Below are positions 1 to 10,888 of a stretch of 64,000 nt of DNA, piece after piece. Where the stretch lies: assembly GCF_963678635.1 (NCBI RefSeq), contig NC_087066.1, forward strand, positions 20,117,996-20,181,995, read 5' to 3'. A model generated the notes under the pieces. It worked only from the letters and a program-made list of their open reading frames with translations, had not been told where the DNA came from and ran no database searches. Source of the stretch: Symsagittifera roscoffensis (taxonomy: Eukaryota; Xenacoelomorpha; Acoela; Convolutidae). Numbering within the stretch: position 1 is the first letter of the stretch; the number at the start of each line of letters is the position of its first letter. Position numbers and translations under genes: made by a program.

Positions 1-493
1 ATTTTGTTACATTAATGAATTCCTGGCCCATCAATCGTTGAAACGTAGTCGTCGCGTTGCATAGTCCAAAGGGCATTCTTTTCTACTGGAACAGTCTCAT
101 TTCACACAAAAAGCCGGTTTCTTCTCGATCCTGTTTCCTGAGGGGTACCTGTCAGAACGTAGAGCACAAATCCAGCGTCGTGAAGAATTTTGCGTCTCCT
201 AACTTCGAGAGATTTTCTCGATGCGTGAGATCGGGTATGTATCTAAGTTGCCCCCCTTCTCTTAGCAATGACCACGCCACAGACCCAAGGGGACTTTGAT
301 GGCTCAATCATGTCATATTCCATAAGAACTCCAATTTCTTTTCTACAAGCCTCTGACTATGAGGGGTCATTCTTCTAGCTCCCTCCCTGTGAGGTACCGA
401 ACCCTCTTCTATCTTTATCTCATGTTCCACAAAATTGCCACAACTTATGTCGACTTTGTATTTCGAAAAACCGTCTGCGTTCCGATTCAACAC
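1..493 (-). pseudogene. Reverse transcriptase, N-terminal fragment, frameshifted
   Basis: The frame at 308-493 carries a pre-RT segment ending in a run typical of the first RT block. Near 310 the frame shifts to one reading IEPSKSPW, the conserved proline/serine/tryptophan block of Ty3-type RT. It meets a stop shortly after, and a further frame carries FFTTLDL (block before the catalytic palm) and then MPFGLCN at 56-76, which precedes the catalytic YxDD motif in Ty3/Gypsy RTs. The YxDD itself is beyond the left edge. At least two frame changes and an internal stop show a pseudogene. Family assignment to Metaviridae-type RT is firm from these motifs in the correct order and spacing. Confidence 0.85.
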
Positions 494-568
494 TTCCCTA
501 AGGGAGTCCTGTTCCTTATTCGATATGTTGCCTTTCAGGTGGTCTATCTCAGGTTTAGTTACGGCTAA

Positions 569-832
569 TTATGTGTCTGCCGGTCTCTCAGCAAAATTTG
601 AGAAACTAGACAGCCCACCGCATGTCTCCGGTATCTTAGAAAACGATTTTTCAAAAGACTTCAATTCATTTTTTTTCAAAATACTTTCTTTGTTGGCATG
701 TGATGGACACTCAGTCGCCTTAAACTTATTCACGTTCTCCAAATTCTGATATTCTGCGTTCAGAGGCAATGTATAGCAAAGCTTCTTTCCACGTTGTATC
801 GTCACGGACGTTGCCTGTGAGCTCAGAAACAC
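569..832 (-). pseudogene. pol linker between protease and RT
   Basis: An 87-codon minus-strand frame between the protease and the RT block of the same element. It has no catalytic motif; the position and orientation indicate the connector region of pol. It contains VTIQRGKKLCYTLPLN, which resembles the beta-rich connector found before RT in related elements. The gap from 832 to 1036 also belongs to pol but is split by stops. Confidence 0.55.
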
Positions 833-1035
833 ATCACGCCTAGGCCAATCTGAGTGAGTGAAAGGCTTCTTCTCAAAATAGCTGAGCTCTTACTGTTTGG
901 GTTGGGGACCAGACATACTTTTCTGTGGTTACTAAGCTTATTCAAGTTCCTCATCCTAAATGACACCACTACAGCTTGATTTGGTTTCAACTTAACTTTT
1001 TGAAAATTGGTAACTTTGCTTAATTTATCAAGATC

Positions 1036-1404
1036 TTAATAACAGGTTTCTTTTCTTATTTCCTCTCTGGTTCCTTGATTCGTATCAACCCGTCGTTGAG
1101 GTCGATTGACGTCAAAGTTTTGCACGAGGTCGTGTCCTAAGTTGAACTGGTCCGATTTGTCCAGGTTTTCGATAACCAGGAGGATCACCCAGATATGCCT
1201 TCCTCCCAGCTGCAGCGAGACGATGGGTGTCCTTACAGCATCAAAGATTGAGCCCTGTTTGGCCGCAGCCAGCCTGATATTAGTCGGTACCCAATCCGAC
1301 CTATTGAAGCCCAAGTCGGTCCAAGTGCTAGTAGGCATGACGTTGACCACCGCTCCGGTGTCAAGTAGTCCCTTTACGGAGAGTTGTCTGCCCTGAACGT
1401 CCAT
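1036..1404 (-). pseudogene. Retropepsin (aspartic protease) domain
   Basis: A 122-codon frame with the two signatures of retroviral-type aspartic proteases. LLDTGAVVNVMP near residues 13-24 holds the catalytic Asp in DTG, and FNLGHDLVQNFDV near residues 87-99 corresponds to the hydrophobic-Gly-x-Asp C-terminal motif. The enzyme would act as a dimer to cut the Gag-Pol polyprotein. The catalytic triplet is intact, but neighbouring frames are broken, so the domain is a remnant of a dead pol gene. The start shown is only the first Met in the open frame; the natural protein would be cut from a larger precursor. Confidence 0.85.
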
Positions 1405-1524
1405 TACGCGTGCTGAAGATCGCCTTCGCAGTTTATGTGGACTGTATCCTGCTTAAGCCTGGCCTTGTGTCCAATTCGACGTATCTTGAGTTCCTCTTGT
1501 CCGACCTAGATCCCGCCTACCTGT

Positions 1525-1952
1525 TCAATTGCTTTCGTCACATGAGCTAGCTTTCGTGTAGATGTTTATGCCATCCACATTCATCAGAATCGGGTAGGAG
1601 CCATAGACCTCTAAATAATGTCCGTCTGCCCTCGGCAGCCTCGGCCCAAATGTTGTGAGTAACGCTCTCACAGCCCTGGAGTCCATCTTGGGATCTTTTC
1701 CCTTCATATAGTCTGCATAGATATTCAGGTGTACCAGGGTAATTTCAGACGACTCACTCAAATTTTTCACCACCTGATAATATCCGCAACCGATATGATT
1801 GACATTATCTTGCTTTCTTCTCTCGTCATCCCGAAGGTCTTCACCGAGATGACATTGAGCTTCAAACCTCGGCTCTTAGGTTTCTCATTGTCATCTGCTT
1901 TCACTGTCTTCTCTAAGGTATCCAGTTTCTCGCGCAACTCCGTACTTTGCAA
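1525..1952 (-). pseudogene. gag-pol junction region, two frames
   Basis: Two overlapping minus-strand frames (1525-1773 and 1767-1952) continue the retroelement polyprotein between nucleocapsid and protease. They read as ordinary protein (for example LKLNVISVKTFGMTREE and LVHLNIYADYMKGKDPK) and carry no recognised domain. The 7-bp overlap in different frames marks a frameshift rather than a gene boundary. Confidence 0.55.
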
Positions 1953-2561
1953 TTAAGACCTCACCCGTCGTTCAACTGATTTCGTAGCTAACTCTTGTTG
2001 AGTTTTCTGTAATGCTGTCCGAGCCGTCAAGCCATAATTCACCTTGAGCGCATTAGCTGGGACAGCCTCCAGTCTCAGGGCAATTGCATCATCAGGTAAG
2101 GTCTTCACCTTCTTAATGGTGAAGGTGCCTTGTGACACTCCGCTTCGGTCATCAGGCGTGCTCAACTGGCCTTTACTCCGGAGAGCGCCTCTTTGCTGCG
2201 AGGGTGTTTCGCGTCTGCTACTGCATCCCAAAACTGAATGTAGTCAGATTTGAAACGTCCTTCCAGTTGCAAAAAAAACATCTTGGTCCATATTTCATTA
2301 TAGGCCTTCTCACATATTCCTCGTGTTCCTCATGTCGTCAAGCAAGTAACCAATCGCTTTCATGTTTTGTTTATAAGTGGAACAGGCTGAGTCGTGATGG
2401 TCCAGCGAACCACAATTGGCGCATGTTCTCCTTTTGTCCATGTCATCACGAGGTTTATACCAGCTGGAAATGGTGCCGGTATTCATTCCACTGTAATTGC
2501 TGTAATTTCTGTAGCAAATCTGAACCCTCGAAATTATGAGTAGGAAATCACCTAATTTCAT
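1953..2561 (-). pseudogene. Gag nucleocapsid with CCHC zinc knuckle
   Basis: The frame at 2310-2561 contains CANCGSLDHHDSAC, an exact CX2CX4HX4C zinc knuckle, the RNA-binding motif of retroviral and retrotransposon nucleocapsid. Immediately downstream on the minus strand, about 2225-2290, a similarly spaced segment (FFLQLEGRFKSDY) looks like a second knuckle in which most metal ligands have been replaced; that reading is inferred. The remaining frame 1953-2231 is basic and threonine-rich. Stops separate the two frames. Confidence 0.75.
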
Positions 2562-2774
2562 GCGCTAATCATCGGGCGTGGGCACGGAGTCTGCTGACAA
2601 GGTAAAGTGGGTGGCCAACATGGTTTTCAGTTCATCACTTTTTACTCCGTCAATGCACTTCAAGGCTATGGCTTAGTTTCCTTCTGGGATTCTCTCGTAA
2701 AGGTTACTTCTCCTTCTGAGCAGCTCGATGTCATCCAAAAAATTGCCAAGGGACTCATCATCTCTTTGGCGCCT

Positions 2775-3263
2775 CTATTCAAACTTCACCCTCGCCTGAT
2801 GGCCCTGCACACACGATTCGGAACGACTCAATAAAATGTCGAAGTTCATACGAGCACTGTCACGTTCATTTGTCCTTTTCGCCATAATACTTTTCAGGGC
2901 CGTGCCTTCTAGATTGCTCGTCAGTGTGCTAAAATCCGGCTTCTTCGAGAGCTTTAATTCCTCAAAATTTAACTTCAATACCTCTATCCAAGTATCAATG
3001 CAGTCATCTGACTCGTCATCATACGACTTCGGTTTCTTGAATACTGTTTGCGACCTTTCTGCTCTCTCAGTAGACATCGAGAGCTTAGTGATAAAGGCTT
3101 CAAGAGACCTGTTTAGCTGTTCAAACATTGATGCATACATCGTAGTGTCATGCCAAGTGATGGTCAAATCTCGAGCCGATCTGTTGTGAGGCACTGTGGG
3201 CAAACGTGCCGCCGATGGGGCTTTCGCCTCCGGCGTGATCGGATCCGTCCAACCTGCCCTCAA
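2775..3263 (-). pseudogene. Gag capsid-like core fragment
   Basis: A 162-codon minus-strand frame upstream of the zinc knuckle. The segment from about residue 75 onward (CIDTWIEVLKLNFEE, then NLEGTALKSIMAKRTNERD) has the helical pattern of Ty3-type capsid domains and lies in the expected place. It would form the particle shell. The end of the frame is separated from the knuckle by about 200 bp with stops, so the gag gene is broken here. Confidence 0.7.
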
Positions 3264-3290
3264 GGGGTTGCCCTAGGTATCTCCCTTTGG

Positions 3291-4260
3291 TTAGACCCAA
3301 AACTTGCTCTCGACCTCGGGGAGCCTCTGTATATCTGGAGCTCTGAGTCCGTCAGTAGTCTGAAGCGAATTCTCCCTTGGACCAGAACAACTTTCTTGGT
3401 TGCTGCTGTTCAAGAGTTCATCAAGCTTCCTCCATATAAGATCAGCCTTAGCGTCCAATCTATTCTCCAATTTAGTCATCGTTTGAGCATAGATCTTGTC
3501 ATGATCGTTCAGCAGTCGCTCAATCAATCTCTCGTGTCATTCTGCGATCTCTTTCTTCAGGATCCTGTAGCTAAACACTCCGCAAGGCACTGGTCTGAAT
3601 CAACTGGACATCACCGCATTTGGCTTGTGATTTCGCGTCTGCCAGTTAGTCTCTTAATTTCTCATGGCCCTGTTGACCCCCTCTCCTCTAATCGGTTGAT
3701 TCTTTTTGTCATACCTCGCCGCAGTTCTTGAACACCTGTCATCCTATCGGTAAACATGCCTCTTACATCACTGACCGAGCCCAACACTGGTGTCAGACCT
3801 AGAGACGTCGACGGTAATTGAAGTTGCAGCCTACTGCTCGACGATGCACCAGCTTTCTGCTCGCACATATACACCATTAGTCTGTCGAATGTCGAGGACG
3901 TTCCCATCCTTATCACACCTTCCATAGGTCTAGATGGGGATTTAGACATCGCTTTCTTGTTTTTTTCTTGCTTTGATCTAGGAGTGAAATCCGCGTCCGA
4001 GTGCATTAGTCCCAGATGGTCAAAGGCAAATGATAGTCCATCGGCTTGAAGCCATGTCATGCGTTCATTATACAACGTCTTAAAACTCTTTTGGCTTCCG
4101 AACTCGATTGTTCTTCACTGTGTTTTATGCTCGACATCATCCCGTTCTTACTCTGCTTGGCTAGAGAGGACCGTTCCTTTCTCCGACTATCGCTCTTGGT
4201 GTCCGACTTAGATATCCTTTTGAACAACAGTTCCTTTCCTGCCATAATCTTTGAACGCAC
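3291..4260 (-). pseudogene. Gag N-terminal fragments
   Basis: Three minus-strand frames (3291-3527, 3662-4075, 4057-4260) read in series toward the capsid fragment. The first is rich in heptad-like Leu/Ile/Lys/Asp and may be a short coiled coil. The second and third are Ser/Lys/Arg-rich, with a low-complexity basic stretch. No domain is recognised; membership in the same element rests on orientation, order and shared composition. Frames overlap or are split by short gaps, as expected for accumulated indels. Confidence 0.55.
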
Positions 4261-4479
4261 CGAGGTCTTCTGAGATTCTTTGATTCTATTCCTCTCAGAG
4301 TAGTCGCCGGATCCCTACTGGTCATCCCGATGGTGGCGGTCGGGTCGGATTAACGTTTCATCCCCTTCATCAACATCAAGATTCTTCTTGCTTCCTAATT
4401 TCATTTCGCTCACTAGAAGATCACTACGACCTTGACACGTTGCTTTACTAACAAAAACGACGGAGATGCTGTTAACCGA

Positions 4480-5020
4480 AGAATGGCTGTGCCACGACTT
4501 GAAACTCCGCGAGCTTACAAATGCTAAGCCTGGGAATTTTAGTCAATATTCCTAGCGAGTCTCTGCGCTCCTTATTTGCGCAAAGATATTTAAAAAAATA
4601 TAATGATGACAGTGCACAAGTCCCACAAAATAAAGAAAACTGTAGGCCTATGTATTCAATTATTCAAAAACAAAACCTTGTTAGTCTCATAAGGATTCTA
4701 TGAACGACTCAGCTAAGATTAAACTTTGGGTCCGCCCAGTGTTCCTTATTTATTTACTCCATTGCAACAATTAGTTTATGATAGTGTCGCTAAAATCCGC
4801 AAGATATAATAACCAACACACAGAACACATTAAACAATAAAATAGCTACACGCCCTATCGGTGACAGCGATCTCTCGTATCAAAATCAGTTTAGCACTGT
4901 GGATATATCAAATCACTGCCTCATTAAATAAAAATCTAATCCTATAGGACAAGACTTCCCTCAATTGGAACAGTCCAAATGAACGAAGCCCAGGACACTG
5001 TCGTCTCAATTGAAATTCTC
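4480..5020. other. Spacer without a supported gene
   Basis: AT-rich DNA right of the retroelement. The short open frames are not protein-like and no repeat or RNA gene was seen. It may include the retroelement's degraded LTR, but no terminal signature was found. Confidence 0.4.
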
Positions 5021-5287
5021 CTAGCTACTGCACTCACCGAGGTACTCTTTTGTGTTTCCTACGATTTCCCGAGCTGTCCTACTAAGTAGCTCAAGGCAAC
5101 TTCTGACCGAAAAAAAATTACAATCTAAGCAAAAATCAGCAACGCTCGGACAGTTCCAAGTGCATGAGAGTAAGAAATTTTTTTTCTGCCAATTGAGTTT
5201 GTCCAAGCTAAACCACTCACCGAGGTTTTCTTCTATTAGTTCCCGGATGGCCCAAGCCTTCCTACTAAATGGGCTCAAGGCAACCAT
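5021..5287 (-). pseudogene. Unidentified coding trace with an internal duplication
   Basis: An 88-codon minus-strand frame that contains two related peptides about 58 residues apart: ALSPFSRKAWAIRELIEENL near the start and CLELLSRTAREIVGNTKEYL near the end, both followed by GE. The underlying DNA is a diverged direct duplication of about 180 bp, clear at 5036-5104 against 5214-5284. No family is recognised. Each repeat is followed on the minus strand by GGTGAGT, a plausible splice donor, so exon duplication is possible, but a decayed tandem repeat with a chance open frame fits as well. Confidence 0.35.
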
Positions 5288-5449
5288 ACAACCAAAATAA
5301 TAATGGAAAAATTTTGTTCTGGTACTTCTGATGAACCCGATCTAGAATCCAATTTTGATCACAAATCTGGTCAGGTAGTCTATTCACTCCTAATACACAC
5401 ATCACGTAGGTAATTGACCTTCTAATTCAGTTTTGTTCTTCAGATTATC

Positions 5450-5990
5450 ACTTAGAAGGGTTGCTTAGGGGCTTAAGTTACCTCGGAGGGTTACTTCGAA
5501 GGGTATTCAAAACGCTTAACTTACTTCGAAGGGTTACCTCGGAGAGTTTCTTAAGCACTTACGTTACATCGGAGGGTTCCCCTAAGATCACTAAGGAGGG
5601 TTACTAAGAGGCTAATTAAACTCCGGAGGGTTACCTCGGAGGGTTCCCTGAGATTTCATAAGTTTTTGCCTCGAAGAGTAATCAGGCTAGTGTCAGAATG
5701 AATCACGATAGGCTAAACTTACTTTGAGTGGGTTGATTGAACTATTTCGGAGGGCTCCGCAAAAATTTTTTGCTCAGGAGGGTTATTAACGTGTTTAACT
5801 GACTCCGGGGGCTACTTCTGAGGGTTCCCCAAAAATCGCAAAATCAAGTGTTTTCGCCGCGGTGAAGCCTCCGATTGCGGTCTAACTTACTTAAAACGAG
5901 GTTAGTTGAACCGATCAACCTACCTTGTGGGATGGAAAGGGAGTTTTTTTAAATTTCTGTCGCTCGTAGGGTTCCCTATAATTTGGACCC
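5450..5990. repeat. Degenerate CGGAGGGTT minisatellite
   Basis: Many imperfect copies of a short motif around ACCTCGGAGGGTTACTT, often as CTTCGAAGGGTTAC or CTCGGAGGGTTCC, with variable spacing. The G-rich motif stands out from the AT-rich surroundings. Isolated copies continue to about 6240. No protein or RNA gene overlaps it. Confidence 0.75.
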
Positions 5991-6173
5991 TCCAAACTGA
6001 TAATTTCCAAAAAAAATCTTTGTTTCCTGAAACTATCAGCCTAAAATGAAAAATGATCAAAAACTTCGACTTATGGTACCAAAATTATTCCGATCGGTTA
6101 GTCTTTGAACTGCCCTTTTTTCACTACCTATTTTTTGGAAACAAAAATTTGGTCAAAAATTATCGGATATTGA

Positions 6174-6237
6174 CCCTCCGATTCCTTCCTTTTCCGATCT
6201 TAAGACTCTACCTCTTACCACTGAGCTACGCGGAGGG
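6174..6237 (-). tRNA. tRNA-like remnant, probably not functional
   Basis: On the minus strand a 64-nt segment opens and closes with a perfect 7-bp pair (CCCTCCG with CGGAGGG) and contains TAGCTCAGTGGTAAGAG, the classic tRNA D-arm/A-box sequence. Two extra bases lie between the acceptor arm and the A box, no clean anticodon or T-arm stem can be drawn, and the length is short for a nuclear tRNA. The right-hand acceptor strand also matches the neighbouring minisatellite motif, so part of the pairing may be coincidence. Best read as a decayed tRNA or tRNA-derived sequence. Confidence 0.35.
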
Positions 6238-6239
6238 TT

Positions 6240-7440
6240 CCTTAAAAACTGTTCTAGTAACTGAGCTTGTTATGCTAGCAAGCTCCTAGCGCAAAATTTA
6301 TTATCGCTTTACCTCCAAAAACTCTAAATTTCAGCCCTCAAAACATATTGACGAAATTCAGAAAATAATAAAACGAAAGATCCAAAAAATTTATTTTCGC
6401 CAACATCTAATGACTCTTTCCCAGCATGATTTCCTTTGCTAAAGGGGTTGAGCAACGTAGCAGAAGCTTTATATCGTTCGTAAAAATTCGGATATTCAAA
6501 AATTTAGGATAAATACTTTGGTAGAAAATCGGTAACTTTCGACAAAATTAGGGTGTTTTTCGGGTCTAAATGGGAAATAGTTAATATATAATTAGGGTAA
6601 TAACCTATTAGTAGTCATTAATAATTAATAATACACCCTCCTTTACACCAAATACCCGAACTAAGACCCTTATTCCGGAAGTTCTCAATCGATGGAGGGT
6701 GTAATCGTTTCTTTTGTTTTTGGTCTTTTTTGGGTTTTTTACTGTTTTTTGTACTTTTTTGGTTTTCAAGGAAGTCTGTTTTTGGCTTTTTCTTGGTAAT
6801 ACACTAATTATGATTGGTTTTACGCTTTCTCTTTAATTGCTTTTGAACCCAGAGGTTTGGGATAAATGGGCTCTGTACATCCCACCTAATTCTCCGGTAC
6901 CCGGAATTTTTGGTCTTAACTAATTTGAAAAACCAAAATGTACCAGGAGCGCCATAAAAACGTCTAATTAACATTTGCTCAGACATTACTAAATGACAGA
7001 GATTAGAAAAAGTACCTATTGACGACTGGTTGACGTCAGTTACCTTAATCCTACTCGTTTTTAACCGTCATGGCCTAGTCAGTTTTTTTCTGCTATGTGT
7101 AAGGATAAGTTTTATTTACCATTTTTAGGTCATCAGCTAAACGACTTTTGATCAGCTTTCGTTTACATGAAAAAATCACCAGGTAGCTGGGTCTCGGATC
7201 CCCAGACAACGTGGATACTATTAAAAACACGGCTAGAAAACCACAACTTACATTGTTTTTACTGACAGTTATATACTAAAACCATTACAGATGGATTGAC
7301 TACTTCCTCCACTCTAACTAATCATGCTCTGAAATACTAAAGAATATTGGAGTAATTTAAACATGTTCAGGGCATTACAGCAGTTAAATTATACCGTTAT
7401 TGTCTCTCAAAGTCTCTGGGCATCGGGCCTTTAATTCCGT
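6240..7440. other. Unique AT-rich DNA, no gene seen
   Basis: No protein-like frame, RNA gene or long repeat is visible. Poly-T rich patches lie near 6710-6800. Confidence 0.5.
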
Positions 7441-7442
7441 AC

Positions 7443-7491
7443 TCTCCCGGAGATAACGTCGTTATCTCTCTGATATCGTCGCACGGGAGGG
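7443..7491. repeat. Nested palindrome in a GC-rich patch
   Basis: CTCCCG at the left and CGGGAG at the right pair, and inside them AGATAAC-GTC-GTTATCT is a perfect 7-bp hairpin with a 3-nt loop. No gene is adjacent. Confidence 0.6.
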
Positions 7492-7718
7492 TCGGATCCG
7501 TCGTGAATGATCCAGACCTTTCTTTCACATAATCTTTTTCCAATAAACACCTTCTCGTGCCTTGAGGCAACGATCACAAGCTTCGTTTTACGACTATTTT
7601 TCCGAATTGCAATTTGGGTTCTTTTTCGGTTGTGTGTTAATTCGTCTGTTTTTGGTCAAAATGGCTAAAATGGCCGTTTATCATTTTTCTGACAAAAGTT
7701 CTAGTTCGATCGGAACTT

Positions 7719-8508
7719 TTAAATTTTTAAATCATAGAGTCTCCTTTTCATCAAAAGTCCGGTTTTAATGTCTTTAACGTTCTTTTTGACGTGCACCGGC
7801 AGGTTCGACTGTGCCAATCCGGGGGAATGACACATGTGTGGATGGAAGGGATAATGTTTCTGGTAATGATATGGAGTTATCTGAAAAATTTCTATTGAAT
7901 CAATTACAGGATTGGGTTTGCCTTGAGAAAATGTTTGTGTCATCCAATGTGGAAGTGTTTGTGATGATGTGGGATGGTATTAAGGGATTTTAACGAATTA
8001 GTTCAGAATCAGGTGTTGAACCTAAATAATCTAGCGGAAAATTTGGGGTTTTTTGTTGGGAAGTGCATTGAAGTGATATAGGGTTGCTTTGTTTTTTTTT
8101 AAATTAAAAAATCTAAACGGGTAAATGATGGTGTTGAAGGGATATTCATTTTAACTCTTGGTGTTGTTAGACTCCTTTTGCGTCGGGGGTGAATAAGATG
8201 TCTTTGTATATAGTAGGTTTTAAATTTTGGTTTTGGCTTAAATGTCTTGTTCTGTTAAGATATTGTTGTAGTGAGCGGTAAAAATTATCTTTCTCTTCGT
8301 TTTGTGGTTGCTTTAGAAGTGCTTGACAAAAGGCTGTTATCACCGGTTCAGATGATGCTGCGTGTCTTTCTTCAAAGGTGTAGGTTTTTTTAACATTTGT
8401 TTTACGTAGATGGTTGGTGTTGACTTGTTTGGCTGGATGTAGGTGTTGTGAGTGGGTCTTGGGGTCGGTTTTTAGGTGGGGAATCCTTAATAGATTTTGG
8501 ATTAGCAA
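7719..8508 (-). pseudogene. Unidentified coding traces 3' of integrase
   Basis: Two minus-strand frames (8167-8508, 113 codons, and 7719-7943, 74 codons) lie downstream of the integrase in the direction of the retroelement. They read as plausible protein rich in His, Asn, Gln and Pro, with no transmembrane segment, so an envelope gene is not supported. They may be the end of pol, an extra ORF, or another element. Confidence 0.35.
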
Positions 8509-10211
8509 TTTCGAAACTTAGTGTAAGCATTTTTTTTAAGTCTGTGTTCTTTAGATTTTTCTTCAGCGAAAGTATTGATTAAAACTGTTGCTAATACAAA
8601 AGCATTTTTTCCTTTTTAATACATTTTTAAAGTGTCAGAATTAAAGAAAGTAGTAAAGTGAGAAAAATTAAGAAAATCATAAAAATGTCTTCTCTACTTA
8701 GTAAACTTCCTATCATTTAGGAAATTTTTCAGTATCGTAACTATTTAGGTGGTCAATGATTTTGGAGAGAGAATTATAGAACTAGATGAAGGAACAGAAA
8801 ATTATAAATTGGGTACTCAAGATTAGAAAAATGAGTATTTTGAAATCTAAAAAATCGGCAATGAAAAAAATACAAAATTAAAAAAGTGTTGAAAAGATTA
8901 AAAGAAAGTTTGAAAATGTCATTTTAATAAATTGGTTAACTGATTTGGAAAGAAGCATTTGAAAGGCGATTTGTTTTATCGAATTAATTTTTTAATTTTT
9001 CGGCGTGGAACTCAAGTGTGGTCGGATTGTTTATTGGTTGTTCACAAATGCGTTGTGAATGCAAAGTTTTTGTCGAAAGGAAGTCTGGGTTTTTTTGATT
9101 ATTAAGTTTTTTTTAGTGAGATGAACAGGGGGTTCTTGGGAGATAGAATGTCTTTAGGCTAAGTGACCAGATTGAGCTTTGTCTTTGAGCTTATTGTTTT
9201 TTTAAACTGCAGGGTGTAAAATAGGACGATATTGTTGATTTTTGTAATGATTGATAGAAAAGGGTTGTAATTTTATATGATATTTGTTTAAATTGTCAAG
9301 TCTAAGGGTAGTCCTTTTTTTTACCTGGATTTTATGGAGTTAGAGTCATAGATCTAGCTCAAGCTGGAGATATTTTGGCTACTAGTAGTGGTGGTATTTG
9401 AATAGGAAGTGAGATTTGATTGGTTGTTTTTGAACTAGTTTAGTTCTGAAAAAGAAAATGTAGATCTATCTTTGATGGGATTTCTTCTTTGGTATTTCAG
9501 ATTGTGGAACAAAAACTTTTAAATCCTTTCTCGGTTGACTTTTAAGTCGAGATGATTGGCGTCATTGTATTTTTCATTTTATCTCAGGTAGTAGGATTTT
9601 TCTTTCTTTTTGCGATTAATGCTTGGTTTTTGAACTAATTAGTTTGAAGATTTTTCATGTTTTTCGTTCGAAATTATTTTGGGTGATTGTGGCAAGCGAT
9701 GAGAGTTTTTTGATGTTTTTGATCATTTATTTCCTTTGTGTCGTCAATAATGTGTATTCCTGTAAAGTAATATAACTTTCGAATAGTCTTGGAAAATATT
9801 GTCTCTATGTGGTACTTTTTCCTTTTTTTTGTGTTCTATTAGTTTATTTAAGATTTTTGTAGTTTTTTTATAATTTGTTATGGTCTTTTTGGAATAGGTT
9901 GTAAATTTTTGAGATTGTTTTTTGAATTACAAAATTTGGAATCAAAACAAATTTTTCTATTTTTAGGTTGGATGCTGGCGTAAATTGTGAATTTATATGA
10001 GATTGATTGTGTGGGTTCCAGTGGCTAATTTTAAAGTTTGCAGTTGTCGAAAATGATTTTCGTCATGACTGTGAAGTGGTAAGTTAAATTAAATTGACAT
10101 TTTTTGTTGGTTGACAACAAGTTTGTGCGTTTTTTGATGAATTTGCTGTAAGCATTATAAAATTTTGTGGATTTGGTTAGAAATCATTTCAAAATGGTGA
10201 TAATCCAAATG
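8509..10211. other. Low-complexity T-rich DNA inside the retroelement
   Basis: A long stretch very rich in T on the plus strand. No frame longer than a few dozen codons looks like protein on either strand. It probably includes the decayed C-terminal part of the integrase and downstream sequence. Confidence 0.45.
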
Positions 10212-10888
10212 TTATTTACTCTGAGAATTATACGCTAATGGGAAAAGTTTTCTATCTGTTGACCATTTGGTGTGTTTTTGATATTTTCCTTTTATCATAC
10301 ATCGAACGTATTCTTGCAGGGAACATTTCAAGCCTTCGACTAGTCCATTTGTCCATGGGGCATGTGATGGTCTAAAATTATGTTTGATATTTGATGATGA
10401 CATAGGGTATTCATTTCATTGTTTATGAATTCTGTTCCATTGTTTGTGAGAAAGATTTCAGGTAGTCCAAATTTTGCTATCCAGTGTTTGTAAAGGGTTG
10501 TGTATGCAAAATAAGCGTTAAAATGGGGTGCAGGGTTCAGTGCTACATAATGTCGAAAAGCATCTACTCCTACCATTATGTAGGAAATTCCTTCTGAAGA
10601 GTAGGATATAGATATCAAATGAGGTTCTATGCTTAAAACATAAACTTTGTCGTTTGAAGTCGTTTTTTTGCTATAATTCTTCGGTGTGGAAAGTGTTTGT
10701 TTAGCTGACATGTAATAGAGTCCTTGCAAAAGACTTATATCCAAATTGGTGCGTATGGAAAACAGATTTTTTGAGGGAAGTAGGAATCTGTCTTTTCTGA
10801 TCCTACTTGTCCTTTTGTATTCAAAAAAAGTGATATGTGAAATGCTAATAACATAAGATTTACTGCTCAAAGGGTACTTTTGTTTCAA
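10212..10888 (-). pseudogene. Integrase (rve core), catalytic Asp lost
   Basis: Two overlapping frames (10340-10888 and 10212-10403) give the retroviral integrase core. MVGVDAFRHY carries the first catalytic Asp. KHWIAKFGLPEIFLTNNGTE is the block with the second acidic residue, but where related integrases read T-D-N-G-T-E this copy has T-N-N-G-T-E, so the catalytic Asp is Asn. HAPWTNGLVEG in the second frame holds the catalytic Glu. The enzyme would insert element cDNA into host DNA. A frameshift near 10400 plus the Asp change make it inactive. Confidence 0.85.

Larger units (their letters stand above)
1..4480 (-). mobile_element. Ty3/Gypsy-type retroelement, 5' part, degenerate
   Basis: A minus-strand retroelement that runs off the left edge. 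Reading from about 4260 down to 1 are gag fragments, a zinc knuckle, a retropepsin and the fingers/palm start of reverse transcriptase, in the normal gag-PR-RT order. Frames change several times, so it cannot make a full polyprotein. Base composition is clearly richer in G+C and CpG than the remaining window, which suggests a later arrival or a different mutational history from the AT-rich element at 7.7-16.8 kb. No LTR or primer-binding site was identified; the right limit near 4480 is where coding traces stop. RNase H and integrase, if present, lie outside the window. Confidence 0.85.

Noticed and set aside
8167-8508. Retroviral-type envelope gene downstream of integrase
   Set aside because: No signal peptide, no transmembrane segment and no cysteine pattern in the frames there.
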